A stretch of 64,000 nucleotides of DNA from Mycobacterium seoulense (GTDB taxonomy: Bacteria > Actinomycetota > Actinomycetes > Mycobacteriales > Mycobacteriaceae), in contig NZ_AP022582.1 of NCBI RefSeq assembly GCF_010731595.1, positions 1,426,001 to 1,490,000 of the forward strand, given 5' to 3'. How positions within the stretch are numbered: the first letter of the stretch is position 1; each line of letters starts with the position of its first letter. Shown here piece after piece: positions 1-7,221 of the stretch. Made by a program: the position numbers and the translations under genes. The notes under the pieces are model-generated. The model searched no databases and was not told the DNA's origin. It saw nothing but the letters and a program-made list of their open reading frames with translations.

Positions 1-1
1 C

Positions 2-148
2 CCGGAGGCGCGCGCGCAGATCCGGCGCAACATGACCGAGTTCGGCCTGCCGCCGGCCGCGGTGGCGCGGGCCATCGCCTTCGCCGTCGAACAGCCGCCC
101 GACGTCGAGATCGGCGACATCACCATCCGGCCGACGGTCCAGGGCTAG
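2..148 (+). CDS. SDR family oxidoreductase, C-terminal fragment (cut by window edge)
   Basis: Only the last 48 residues and the TAG stop are in the window. The tail reads as the C-terminal end of a short-chain dehydrogenase/reductase: an amphipathic stretch with FGLPPAAVARAIAFAVEQP, followed by a terminal IGDITIRPTVQG strand, as in many actinobacterial SDRs. The Rossmann fold and catalytic residues lie outside the window, so the substrate cannot be judged. The next gene is on the same strand after about 54 bp. The family call rests on the tail alone. Confidence 0.6.
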   Translation, partial: PEARAQIRRNMTEFGLPPAAVARAIAFAVEQPPDVEIGDITIRPTVQG

Positions 149-202
149 CACCGAGTCGCGTGGTCTGAACCATTTTCGTCGACCGCTCGTGGATGATCAT
201 CG

Positions 203-1570
203 ATGATGCACGGCATCCGCAGATCCGATATCGAAGACACCGAGCCGACGGGTGATTCCGGCGGGTACGGGTTTCCGGCGCGGGTGTGGCGCGTGCTGGA
301 CGAGCACCCGCCGCCGGGCGTCGCGCGGGCGCAACGGTGGCGCAGCCCGCTGCGGGGACCGTGGCTGACCTCCGTGTTCGGCTCGGTGCTGCTCGTGACC
401 CTGCCGATCGTCGTCGTCACGGGCCTGCTGTCCTACATCGCCTACGGGCCGAGGTTCGGGCAGGCCATCCCGGGCGACGTCGGCTGGCTGAAGCTGCCGA
501 CGTTCGATTGGCCCACCAACCCGTCATGGCTCTACCGGTTGACCCAGGGACTGCACGTCGGGCTGGGGCTGGTGCTGATCCCGGTGGTGCTGGCCAAACT
601 GTGGTCGGTGATCCCCAGGCTGTTCGCGTGGCCGCCCGCGCGATCGATTGCCCAACTGCTGGAACGGGTTTCGCTGCTGATGCTGGTCGGTGGCGTACTC
701 TTCGAAATCGTCACGGGCGTGCTGAACATCCAGTACGACTACGTCTTCGGCTTCAGCTTCTACACCGCGCATTACTTCGGCGCGTGGGTGTTCATCGCGG
801 GGTTCGTCGTGCATATCGCGATCAAGATCCCGGCCATGTGGTCGGGCCTGCGCTCGATCTCACCGCGCGACGTCCTGCGCACCGGGCGCGCCGCGACCGC
901 AGCCCAGGCGTGGGAACCGGACGGACTGGTCGCCGCGGACCCGGCCCCGCCCACGATGAGCCGCCGAGGCGCCCTGGCGCTCGTGGGTGGCGGTGCGCTG
1001 TTCATGGCGGTCATCACCGCGGGCCAGACCCTGGGCGGCTTCGCGCGGCCGGCCGCGCTGCTGCTGCCGCGTGGCCGCACCCGCGGGGACGGGCCCAACG
1101 ACTTCGAGATCAACCGGACCGCCGCGGTGGCCGGCATCTCCGCCGGGGACACCGGCGAACGCTGGCGGCTCACGTTGAGCGGCGGACCCCGCGCCGTCGC
1201 ACTGGACCGCGCCGCGCTCTCGGCCATGCCACAGCACACCGCCGTGCTGCCGATCGCCTGCGTGGAAGGCTGGTCCACCACCCAAACCTGGACGGGGGTG
1301 CGGCTGGCGGACTTGGCCCGGCTGGCCGGCGTTCCCACACCGGACTCGGCGCGCGTCTCCTCGCTGGAGCGCTCGGGCGCGTTCGGCCGCGCGACGTTGC
1401 AGGGGAGCCAGGTGCTGCACCCCGACGCGCTGCTCGCGCTGCGCGTCAACGGAACGGACCTTTCCCCGGACCACGGCTTCCCGGCGCGCATCGTCGTGCC
1501 GGCGCTGCCCGGGGTGCACAACACCAAGTGGGTGGAGTCCATTGCCTTCCACGTGGCCGCAAATGCATAG
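203..1570 (+). CDS. Cytochrome b561-type membrane domain fused to molybdopterin-dependent oxidoreductase
   Basis: A 455-aa fusion. Residues ~50-210 hold four hydrophobic helices resembling a di-haem cytochrome b561/Ni-Fe hydrogenase b subunit, with His residues in the helices (for example around GLHVGLGL and TAHYFGAW). A fifth membrane segment follows at ~255-275 (RRGALALVGGGALFMAV). The C-terminal ~155 residues are a sulfite-oxidase-type (Oxidored_molyb) domain; the Cys in PIACVEGWST matches the usual molybdenum ligand. The predicted role is a membrane-anchored molybdoenzyme that passes electrons to its own haem domain. Start ATG 203, with ATG 206 directly after it; neither has a clear ribosome site. 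The next gene overlaps its end by 8 bp and is probably a partner. The substrate is unknown. Confidence 0.85.
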   Translation: MMHGIRRSDIEDTEPTGDSGGYGFPARVWRVLDEHPPPGVARAQRWRSPLRGPWLTSVFGSVLLVTLPIVVVTGLLSYIAYGPRFGQAIPGDVGWLKLPTFDWPTNPSWLYRLTQGLHVGLGLVLIPVVLAKLWSVIPRLFAWPPARSIAQLLERVSLLMLVGGVLFEIVTGVLNIQYDYVFGFSFYTAHYFGAWVFIAGFVVHIAIKIPAMWSGLRSISPRDVLRTGRAATAAQAWEPDGLVAADPAPPTMSRRGALALVGGGALFMAVITAGQTLGGFARPAALLLPRGRTRGDGPNDFEINRTAAVAGISAGDTGERWRLTLSGGPRAVALDRAALSAMPQHTAVLPIACVEGWSTTQTWTGVRLADLARLAGVPTPDSARVSSLERSGAFGRATLQGSQVLHPDALLALRVNGTDLSPDHGFPARIVVPALPGVHNTKWVESIAFHVAANA

Positions 1571-2087
1571 CGCGCGAGAGGCTTTCGTAAAAGTCTACGG
1601 GTCCCGTCCACTGCATCTGCTCACCCTGATCGCCGGGTTCGCGCTCCTGGGCTACGTGGTGGCCACCATCGGACCGGCCACGCTCTGGAATTCACACGTG
1701 TGGTGGCAGTCGATCATCGTGTGGTTCGCCGCGGCCATCGTCGCCCACGACCTGGTGTTGTTCCCGGTCTATGCGCTACTGGACGGGCTGCTGTCGCGCA
1801 GCGTTGTTCGGCGCGCGCCGCCACGCGTGCCGGTGATCAATCACATCCGGGTGCCCGCCCTGGGCGCGGGCCTGACGCTGCTGGTGTTCCTTCCCGGCAT
1901 CGTCAAGCAGGGCACCCCCACGTACTCGGCCGCGACCGGCCAGACCCAGGACCCCTTCCTGGGGCGCTGGCTGCTGCTGACCGCGGCGCTGTTCGCGGTC
2001 AGCGCCGCCGTCTACGCGGTCCGCGCGACGATGGCGCACCGGCGGCCTGGGGGAGCGCCCGAGCTACATGTCGGCGATGATGTGTAG
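1563..2087 (+). CDS. Membrane protein coupled to the molybdo-oxidoreductase
   Basis: A 174-aa hydrophobic protein with about four transmembrane helices (near residues 17-40, 47-72, 100-120 and 142-162). The ATG at 1563 lies inside the last codons of the upstream molybdo-oxidoreductase (8-bp overlap), so the two are probably translationally coupled. An in-frame ATG at 1542 is possible but less likely. I do not recognise a named family. Context suggests a subunit or assembly partner of the b561-molybdopterin protein. Its 3' end overlaps the convergent SHOCT gene by 24 bp. Confidence 0.7.
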   Translation: MHSAREAFVKVYGSRPLHLLTLIAGFALLGYVVATIGPATLWNSHVWWQSIIVWFAAAIVAHDLVLFPVYALLDGLLSRSVVRRAPPRVPVINHIRVPALGAGLTLLVFLPGIVKQGTPTYSAATGQTQDPFLGRWLLLTAALFAVSAAVYAVRATMAHRRPGGAPELHVGDDV

Positions 2088-2423
2088 CCGCCGGGCGCTG
2101 TACTCGGTGTCGGAGATGGCGCCCCGGTCGTGCAGATCCTCCAGCTGCTTGAGGCGGTCGTAGGGCGGCGGCCCGGACGGCGGGAGCGCGGGCGGGTGAG
2201 CGTGGCTGCCGCCGCTGTGCGGCACGGTGCCGCCCTTGGTGGTCCACCCCGTGCCCAGGTCGATGAGGCGCAGCGCGAACAGCACGCCGGCGGCGGTGAT
2301 CGGCAGACCGAGATAGAGCATCCAGCCCAACGGCAGGCCGGCTCGGCTCAGCGCGAAATAACGCGTCAGGAGCACGAGCGCGAGCATCGCGCCGGCCAGC
2401 AGCACGACGACCTTGGTCTTCAT
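2064..2423 (-). CDS. SHOCT domain membrane protein
   Basis: A 119-aa protein: two N-terminal transmembrane helices (residues ~4-22 and ~32-52), a Pro/His/Gly-rich linker, and a C-terminal SHOCT motif (residues ~88-117, YDRLKQLEDLHDRGAISDTE). SHOCT is a short helical oligomerisation motif common at the ends of actinobacterial membrane proteins; its role here is unknown. ATG 2423 is chosen because the helix starts directly after it. The reading frame stays open further upstream, but there it crosses non-coding DNA that carries regulatory repeats. Confidence 0.8.
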   Translation of the reverse strand: MKTKVVVLLAGAMLALVLLTRYFALSRAGLPLGWMLYLGLPITAAGVLFALRLIDLGTGWTTKGGTVPHSGGSHAHPPALPPSGPPPYDRLKQLEDLHDRGAISDTEYSARRLHIIADM

Positions 2424-2540
2424 CCGCGGTGAACCTCCGTAAGAGTTCGGTGCCGGCGGCACCGGGTGGTGGGGCAAGTGCAAACCACCCGTGGCGCTAC
2501 CGATCCCAAGAGCGCCGGGCGACTTCACCGTCGGTGGCGG

Positions 2541-2579
2541 TCCTTGAAGGATTCTTGAGGACTTCTTGGAGTGTTCTTG
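2541..2579 (+). promoter_or_regulatory. Four TTCTTG-like boxes in 11-bp phase
   Basis: TCCTTG at 2541 and TTCTTG at 2552, 2563 and 2574 begin exactly 11 bp apart, one helical turn each. The array ends 39 bp before the -10 box of the secreted protein that starts at 2633. This is the layout of an activator that binds cooperatively on one DNA face, as response regulators do on direct repeats. The bound protein is unknown. Confidence 0.55.
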
Positions 2580-2618
2580 GAGGCCGGGTGTGTCGATACG
2601 CATCGTCTGACAGGCGAT

Positions 2619-2632
2619 TACAGTGGGGAATC
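2619..2632 (+). promoter_or_regulatory. Leaderless promoter of the first Cys-motif secreted protein
   Basis: TACAGT (2619-2624) is followed by 8 nt and then the GTG start codon at 2633. A TAnnnT hexamer 6-8 nt before a start codon with no Shine-Dalgarno is the mycobacterial leaderless arrangement. The same 17-nt block, with one change, precedes the next gene. Confidence 0.6.
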
Positions 2633-2941
2633 GTGCCTCATGGACAACGACGGGCAGCGGCCGCGATGTGCGGCTGCATGGCAGCCCTTGTCTTGGCGCT
2701 TGGGGACATGGCGGCAACGACGCCGACGGCGCACGCGGTGGCACCGTCCACATCCTCGTCGGCCCACGGCAATGCCTTCGGGGTTGGAGCCTTCGGGGTT
2801 GGACCGCCCGGTTCTCCCTGCTTCATCGGCCTCAATTGCGGATGTGTTCAACACTGCCAGCAGCCGCCACATCCCCGTCCTCCGAATGTTGCCGGGGATC
2901 CGCAGCGCACCCCTCCCGCCTCGGCGCCGCCGAATCCCTAG
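2633..2941 (+). CDS. Small secreted protein with conserved Cys motif, copy 1
   Basis: A 102-aa protein starting at GTG 2633. It has a signal-peptide-like N-terminus (hydrophobic core MAALVLALGDMAA, cleavage plausible near AHAVA, residue ~36), a low-complexity Ser/Gly spacer containing two AFGVG repeats, then a CFIGLNCGCVQHCQQPP cluster and a Pro-rich tail (PRPPNVAGDPQ). It is the same length as its downstream neighbour and shares IGLNCGC, the QPP.PRPP tract and AGDPQ with it, so the two are a tandem duplication. The four Cys suggest disulfides or metal binding outside the cell. No named family is recognised. The phased boxes upstream suggest that it is regulated. Confidence 0.7.
   Translation: MPHGQRRAAAAMCGCMAALVLALGDMAATTPTAHAVAPSTSSSAHGNAFGVGAFGVGPPGSPCFIGLNCGCVQHCQQPPHPRPPNVAGDPQRTPPASAPPNP
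2774..2803 (+). repeat. Perfect 15-bp tandem repeat (two copies) inside the secreted protein gene
   Basis: GCCTTCGGGGTTGGA occurs twice with no gap (2774-2788 and 2789-2803) and encodes AFGVG twice. The period is a multiple of three, so a change in copy number would keep the frame. The duplicated neighbour gene has no equivalent repeat. Confidence 0.85.
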
Positions 2942-2976
2942 TGCCGCCACGAAATGCGCAGCCCCCGTCGACTAAC

Positions 2977-2990
2977 TACAGTGGAGAATC
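2977..2990 (+). promoter_or_regulatory. Leaderless promoter of the second Cys-motif secreted protein
   Basis: TACAGT (2977-2982), 8 nt, then GTG 2991. The 17-nt block TACAGTGGAGAATCGTG differs from the one at 2619 at one base. The phased TTCTTG boxes were not copied with it. Confidence 0.6.
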
Positions 2991-3299
2991 GTGGAGTATC
3001 GGCAAGCCCAGCCCGTGACCGCGTTGTGCGGTGTTCTGGCGGCGCTTGTCGTCGCATTCGCGTGGTCGCCCGGTGACGTGGCCCCCAGGGCCTCGACCGC
3101 CGCTTCGTCCTCGACCGTGACGCCCCCGCCGAGTCCCGGCGGGGCCCTGCCGGTCCAACCCGCCGGCGGGGGCGGCTGCATCATCGGCCTCAACTGCGGT
3201 TGTACGCGCAACTGCCACCAGCCGCCGCGCCCCCGTCCCCCCGCCATAGCCGGCGACCCGCAACACAGCGCGCCCGCTCCCGCCCCGCAGGACCCCTAA
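2991..3299 (+). CDS. Small secreted protein with conserved Cys motif, copy 2
   Basis: A 102-aa paralogue of the preceding gene, also starting at GTG. It has a short hydrophobic N-terminal segment (TALCGVLAALVVAFAW), a Ser/Thr/Pro/Gly spacer, then GCIIGLNCGCTRNCHQPPRP and a Pro-rich tail with AGDPQ. The hydrophobic core, the spacer and the tail end have diverged strongly while the Cys block is kept, so selection appears to act on the cysteines. The function is unknown; secretion is inferred. Confidence 0.7.
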   Translation: MEYRQAQPVTALCGVLAALVVAFAWSPGDVAPRASTAASSSTVTPPPSPGGALPVQPAGGGGCIIGLNCGCTRNCHQPPRPRPPAIAGDPQHSAPAPAPQDP

Positions 3300-3334
3300 C
3301 GGGCATTAGCCGGCGCGGCCGCGGATCGCTTTCC

Positions 3335-3346
3335 TATCATCTGCTC
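3335..3346 (+). promoter_or_regulatory. Leaderless promoter of the acyl-CoA ligase operon
   Basis: TATCAT (3335-3340) lies 6 nt before ATG 3347 and no Shine-Dalgarno is present. It would drive the ligase, aldolase and possibly the amidohydrolase genes. Confidence 0.5.
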
Positions 3347-4945
3347 ATGCAGACCGCGGGCTCGCCGGCATTCACCGACGGGGATTCGGCCCGGTTCCGG
3401 GCCGCCGGCTTTTGGTCTGACACGACTCTGTCGGACGCGGTGCGCCGTAACGCCCAACTGGCACCGGATCGTCTCGCCTACGTCGACCATCCTGGAACCG
3501 CGCTAACTTGGCGCGAACTCGATCGTGCTGCAACAGGTCTGGCGGAACAGCTGGCCGGAGCGGGGATTTCGCCCGGTGACCGGGTGGCGGTGTGGCACGG
3601 CGACTCCGCCGCCCTGCACGTGCTCTTCGTGGCCATCGAGCGCTGCGGGGCCGTCGTCGTCGGCATCGGCGCCCGGGCGGGCACCCGTGAGGTCGCCGCG
3701 ATACTGCGCGGCGCGCGGCCGAAGATCTTGATCAGCGATCGGCAACGCGGCGACGCGGCGGCGGCTGTCGCCAACGAGCTTTCGCTGCCCACCCTGGGCT
3801 TGAGCGCCGATGCCGGCACGCCGCGATTGGACGTCCCGGTGCGGCCCAGGCCGCTGGCCGATGGAATCCGCCTGGGGCCCGACGACGTCTTTCTCATCAA
3901 CTCCACCTCCGGGACCACTGGCCTGCCCAAGTGCGTGGTGCACACGCAGAATCGTTGGCACTACTTTCACCAGAAGGCCGTCGCCAACGGCCGGCTGACG
4001 CCGGCCGACACCTTCCTGCCGGTCATCCCGACGCCGTTCGGCTTCGGGCTCTGGACCAGCCACACCACGCCGATCTACCTCGGCGCGACCGCGGTGCTCC
4101 TGGACCGGTTCAGCACCAGGGCAACCTGCGAGGCCATATCCGAGCATCGGGTCAGCGTGTTGTGTTGCGTCAGCACCCAATTGACCATGCTGATGGCTGA
4201 CCCCGCCACCCGCGACCACGACCTGAGCTCGCTGCGGGTCGTGTTCACCGGGGGCGAGGCGCTGCCCTACCGGCCCGCCGCCGAGTTCGAGGAGCTCACC
4301 GGCGCCAAGATTCTGCAGTTCTACGGTTCGAACGAAACCGGGCTGCTCAGCGCCACCACGGTCGACGACCCGCGCGAACGCCGGCTGCGCACCGGCGGCC
4401 GGATCGTCCCCGAGATGGCGGTGCGGCTCTTCGACGGGGACCGGGACGTCACCGAGACGGGACGGGGACAGCCCGCGTGCCGCGGCCCGGCGACCAGCCT
4501 GGGCTATCTGGGCGGGACCGATCACGACAAGCTGTTCACCCGGGACGGGTGGATGCGCATGGGCGACATCTGCGAAATCGACGCCGAGGGTTATCTGACG
4601 GTCACCGGGCGAACGTCGGATTTCATCCTGCGCGGCGGGAAGAACATCAGCGCGACCCAGGTCGAGGACGCCGTCGCGACCCATCCCGCCATCGCGGTTG
4701 CCGCGGCGGTCGCGATGCCCGACCCGGTGTTCGGCGAAAAGGTCTGCCTCTACGCCGAACTCGTCGACTCGGCCACCGTGGACCTGCCCGAGCTGACCGA
4801 ACACCTGCTGGCGCTGGGGGTGTCCAAGGAGCTGTTGCCCGAACGGCTCATCGTGGTCGACGAGCTCCCGCGGTCATCCGGCGGGAAGGTTGCCAAAGGC
4901 CGGCTCCGCGAGGATATTCGAGCCAGAATGGAGGGGAGATCATGA
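3347..4945 (+). CDS. AMP-dependent acyl/aryl-CoA synthetase
   Basis: A 532-aa ANL-superfamily ligase that activates a carboxylic acid to its adenylate and then to its CoA thioester. Visible motifs: the P-loop STSGTTGLPK (residues 186-195), YGSNETG (A5), GDICEIDAEGYLTVTGR (A7/A8 hinge), LRGGKNIS, and the catalytic lysine in SSGGKVAKGR near the C-terminus. ATG 3347 is preferred because of the -10 box directly upstream. The ATG of the next gene overlaps its stop (ATGA), so the class II aldolase is cotranslated. The following amidohydrolase suggests an aromatic or hydroxy-acid catabolic operon. The substrate is not deducible. Confidence 0.88.
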   Translation: MQTAGSPAFTDGDSARFRAAGFWSDTTLSDAVRRNAQLAPDRLAYVDHPGTALTWRELDRAATGLAEQLAGAGISPGDRVAVWHGDSAALHVLFVAIERCGAVVVGIGARAGTREVAAILRGARPKILISDRQRGDAAAAVANELSLPTLGLSADAGTPRLDVPVRPRPLADGIRLGPDDVFLINSTSGTTGLPKCVVHTQNRWHYFHQKAVANGRLTPADTFLPVIPTPFGFGLWTSHTTPIYLGATAVLLDRFSTRATCEAISEHRVSVLCCVSTQLTMLMADPATRDHDLSSLRVVFTGGEALPYRPAAEFEELTGAKILQFYGSNETGLLSATTVDDPRERRLRTGGRIVPEMAVRLFDGDRDVTETGRGQPACRGPATSLGYLGGTDHDKLFTRDGWMRMGDICEIDAEGYLTVTGRTSDFILRGGKNISATQVEDAVATHPAIAVAAAVAMPDPVFGEKVCLYAELVDSATVDLPELTEHLLALGVSKELLPERLIVVDELPRSSGGKVAKGRLREDIRARMEGRS

Positions 4946-5715
4946 ACGCTCCTGACGCGCGGCGGGGCGGCCTGGAAGTCTGGGCGCCGTCGGTGGTTCC
5001 CCCGCTCGGGACCGAGCTGTCCGACGAGCAGGCGCTCGCCGTGGCCTTCCGCCACCTGGCCGGCATCGGATTCGCCGAGAACATGGCGGGACACATCACC
5101 TGGCAGCCGGACGGTCGCACGGAGATGCTCGTCAACCCGTGGGGGTTGTGGTGGCAGGAGATCACCGCGTCCGACATCTGTGTGGTCGACGCCGACGCGC
5201 GGGTGCTGCGCGGCCGCTGGGACGTCACCCCGGCGATCCACATCCACACCGAGCTGCACCGCGTCCGCGACGACGCCCGGGTGGTCATCCACAACCATCC
5301 CTACTACGTCTGCGTGCTCGCGGCGCTGGGCAGGCTGCCCGAGTTGGTGCACCAGACCGGTTCGCTGTTCCTCGACGATCTCTGCCTGGTGGACACCTAC
5401 GACGGCGAGATCGACAGCCCCGCGCGCGCGGCGGAACTGGCCGCCCGCATCGGCACCGCCAACCTGACCATCCTGGCCAACCACGGCGTCATCGCGACCG
5501 GCCGCAACCTGGCCGAGGCCGTCTACCGGGCGGCGTCGATCGAGCGGGTATGCAAACTGGCCTACGACGTGCTGCTCACCGGCATCGAACCGGTGGCCAT
5601 GAAGTGGTCGGACATGGCCGGCATGCAGCGGTCGCTCGTCGAACGTGCGGCCGACGTGTACTGGGCGGGGGCGGCCAGAATGACCATCAAGGCCGATCCC
5701 GGCGTGCTCGCGTGA
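4942..5715 (+). CDS. Class II aldolase/adducin family protein
   Basis: A 257-aa class II aldolase/adducin-fold protein, as in L-fuculose-phosphate aldolase and related decarboxylases. The metal-site histidines are visible as HIHTELH in one strand and HNHPYY in the next, with a later ANHGVI histidine, matching the Zn-binding pattern. These enzymes cleave or decarboxylate hydroxy-carbonyl substrates. It starts at ATG 4942, overlapping the ligase stop by 4 bp. Pairing with an acyl-CoA ligase and an amidohydrolase points to catabolism rather than sugar-phosphate metabolism, but the substrate is open. Confidence 0.85.
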   Translation: MNAPDARRGGLEVWAPSVVPPLGTELSDEQALAVAFRHLAGIGFAENMAGHITWQPDGRTEMLVNPWGLWWQEITASDICVVDADARVLRGRWDVTPAIHIHTELHRVRDDARVVIHNHPYYVCVLAALGRLPELVHQTGSLFLDDLCLVDTYDGEIDSPARAAELAARIGTANLTILANHGVIATGRNLAEAVYRAASIERVCKLAYDVLLTGIEPVAMKWSDMAGMQRSLVERAADVYWAGAARMTIKADPGVLA

Positions 5716-5717
5716 GC

Positions 5718-5810
5718 GGGGTCGTCGAGTGTGCACCCACGGCGGCGACACGCCGAGGGACGCCGCCCTCACCGCACACTCGAAGCCGTGACTTCACACT
5801 CAACGACCCC
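5718..5810. repeat. Long intergenic inverted repeat with CACACTCGA boxes
   Basis: A 16-bp left arm (5718-5733) and right arm (5795-5810) are reverse complements at 15 of 16 positions. A further copy of the core, GCACACTCGA (5774-5783), is the exact complement of TCGAGTGTGC (5725-5734). The element fills almost the whole 116-bp gap between the aldolase and amidohydrolase genes. It could fold in RNA, or be a small dispersed repeat; from memory, similar TCGAGTGTGC-bearing intergenic palindromes occur in mycobacteria, which I cannot check here. Confidence 0.6.
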
Positions 5811-5831
5811 GTCCGGCAAGGAGATTGACGA

Positions 5832-7100
5832 ATGAAATCGATCGACGAGCTGGCCGCCGACCTGAACTTCACCACTGCCAAGACCGGCGGCCAACGCTCG
5901 GTCACGTTCCTGCCGGACCCGCCGCGGGCGCCCCGGCGCTACACGGTGATCTCGGTCGACGATCACATCGTCGAACCACCGGACACTTTCGCCGGGCGGC
6001 TGCCCCGCAAGTTCGCCGACCGGGCACCCAAAGTCGTCGAGACCGACAGCGGGGGACAGACCTGGGTCTACGACGGCCGGGAACTGCCCAACGTCGGCTT
6101 CAACGCCGTCGTCGGCCGGCCGGTTGCGGAGTACGGGTTCGAACCGGTCCGGTTCGACGAAATGCGCAGGGGCGCATGGGATATCCACGAGCGCGTCAAG
6201 GACATGGACCTCAACGGCATCTACGCCTCGCTCAACTTCCCGTCCTTCCTGCCCGGGTTCGCCGGCCAGCGGCTGCAGCAGGTGACCAGCGACCGCGACC
6301 TCGCGCTGGCCTCGGTGCGGGCGTGGAACGACTGGCACCTCGAGGTCTGGGCGGGCTCCTATCCCGAACGGATCATCCCCTGCCAGCTGCCGTGGCTGCT
6401 GGATCCGGAGCTCGGCGCGCAGATGATCTACGAGAACGCCGAGCGCGGGTTCCATGCGGTGACGTTCAGCGAGAACCCGGCGATGCTGGGGTTGCCGAGC
6501 ATTCACTCCGGGCACTGGGACCCGATCATGGCGGCGTGCGCCGAGACGGACACGGTCGTGAACCTGCACATCGGCTCGTCGGGGTCCTCGCCGTCGACCA
6601 CCGACGACGCGCCGCCGGACGTGCAGGGCGTTTTGTTTTTTGCCTACGCGATCTCCGCGGCGGTCGACTGGCTGTATTCCGGCCTGCCCAGCAGGTTCCC
6701 CGGCCTGAAGATCTGTTTGTCGGAGGGCGGAATCGGCTGGGTCGCCGGGCTGCTCGATCGCCTCGACCACATGCTCAGCTACCACGCGATGTACGGCACC
6801 TGGCAGGCGCTGGGCGAGAGCCTGACGCCCGCGGAGGTTTTCACGCGGAATTTCTGGTTCTGCGCCGTGGAGGACAAATCGTCGTTCGTGCAACGCGACC
6901 GCATCGGCGTAGACAACATCATGCTGGAGGCCGACTACCCGCATTGCGACTCCACCTGGCCGCACACCCAGCAGACGATCCACGAACAGATCGGCGACCT
7001 GCCCGCCGACGTGATCCATAAGTTCAGTTGGGAGAACGCATCCCGCCTGTACCGCCACCCGGTGCCGGCGGAGGTGCAGCGCGATCCCGAGGCGTTCTAG
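5832..7100 (+). CDS. Amidohydrolase-2 family (ACMSD-like) protein
   Basis: A 422-aa TIM-barrel metal hydrolase/decarboxylase of the amidohydrolase-2 group. Seen: VISVDDHIVEPP at the start of the barrel (this family often has DxHxxE rather than HxH), NLHIGSSGSS (central His), LSEGGIGWV and the late metal Asp in EADYPHCDSTWP. This group includes ACMSD, gamma-resorcylate and 5-carboxyvanillate decarboxylases and many uncharacterised mycobacterial members. ATG 5832 follows AAGGAGATTGACG, a good ribosome site. It probably works with the upstream aldolase and CoA ligase, though the inverted repeat between them may set its expression separately. A relative lies at 30986-32164. Confidence 0.85.
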   Translation: MKSIDELAADLNFTTAKTGGQRSVTFLPDPPRAPRRYTVISVDDHIVEPPDTFAGRLPRKFADRAPKVVETDSGGQTWVYDGRELPNVGFNAVVGRPVAEYGFEPVRFDEMRRGAWDIHERVKDMDLNGIYASLNFPSFLPGFAGQRLQQVTSDRDLALASVRAWNDWHLEVWAGSYPERIIPCQLPWLLDPELGAQMIYENAERGFHAVTFSENPAMLGLPSIHSGHWDPIMAACAETDTVVNLHIGSSGSSPSTTDDAPPDVQGVLFFAYAISAAVDWLYSGLPSRFPGLKICLSEGGIGWVAGLLDRLDHMLSYHAMYGTWQALGESLTPAEVFTRNFWFCAVEDKSSFVQRDRIGVDNIMLEADYPHCDSTWPHTQQTIHEQIGDLPADVIHKFSWENASRLYRHPVPAEVQRDPEAF

Positions 7101-7178
7101 CCGCGTCAGCGGGCGACCGGCCCCGCAGGGAACACACGTGCCAACCCCGAGGTTGTTCCACGACATTCCCCCGGCCGT

Positions 7179-7194
7179 ATACTACGTTTAGTAT
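7179..7194. promoter_or_regulatory. Palindromic operator candidate upstream of the MarR gene
   Basis: ATACTA-CGTT-TAGTAT is a perfect 6-bp inverted repeat with a 4-nt spacer, 27 bp before the MarR start. The TA-rich arms overlap plausible -10 sequences, so binding here could repress the regulator gene itself. Autoregulation is inferred. Confidence 0.5.
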
Positions 7195-7221
7195 GTTCTG
7201 AACGTAGACGTCAGAGGGGTC

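Noticed and set aside
3503..4804. Long minus-strand open frame (433 codons) opposite the acyl-CoA ligase
   Set aside because: It is the antisense shadow of a clear ANL ligase in GC-rich DNA; its product is low-complexity and shows no family motif.
5769..7166. 465-codon minus-strand frame opposite the amidohydrolase
   Set aside because: Antisense of a recognisable metal hydrolase; rich in Arg, Gly, Val and His runs with no domain.
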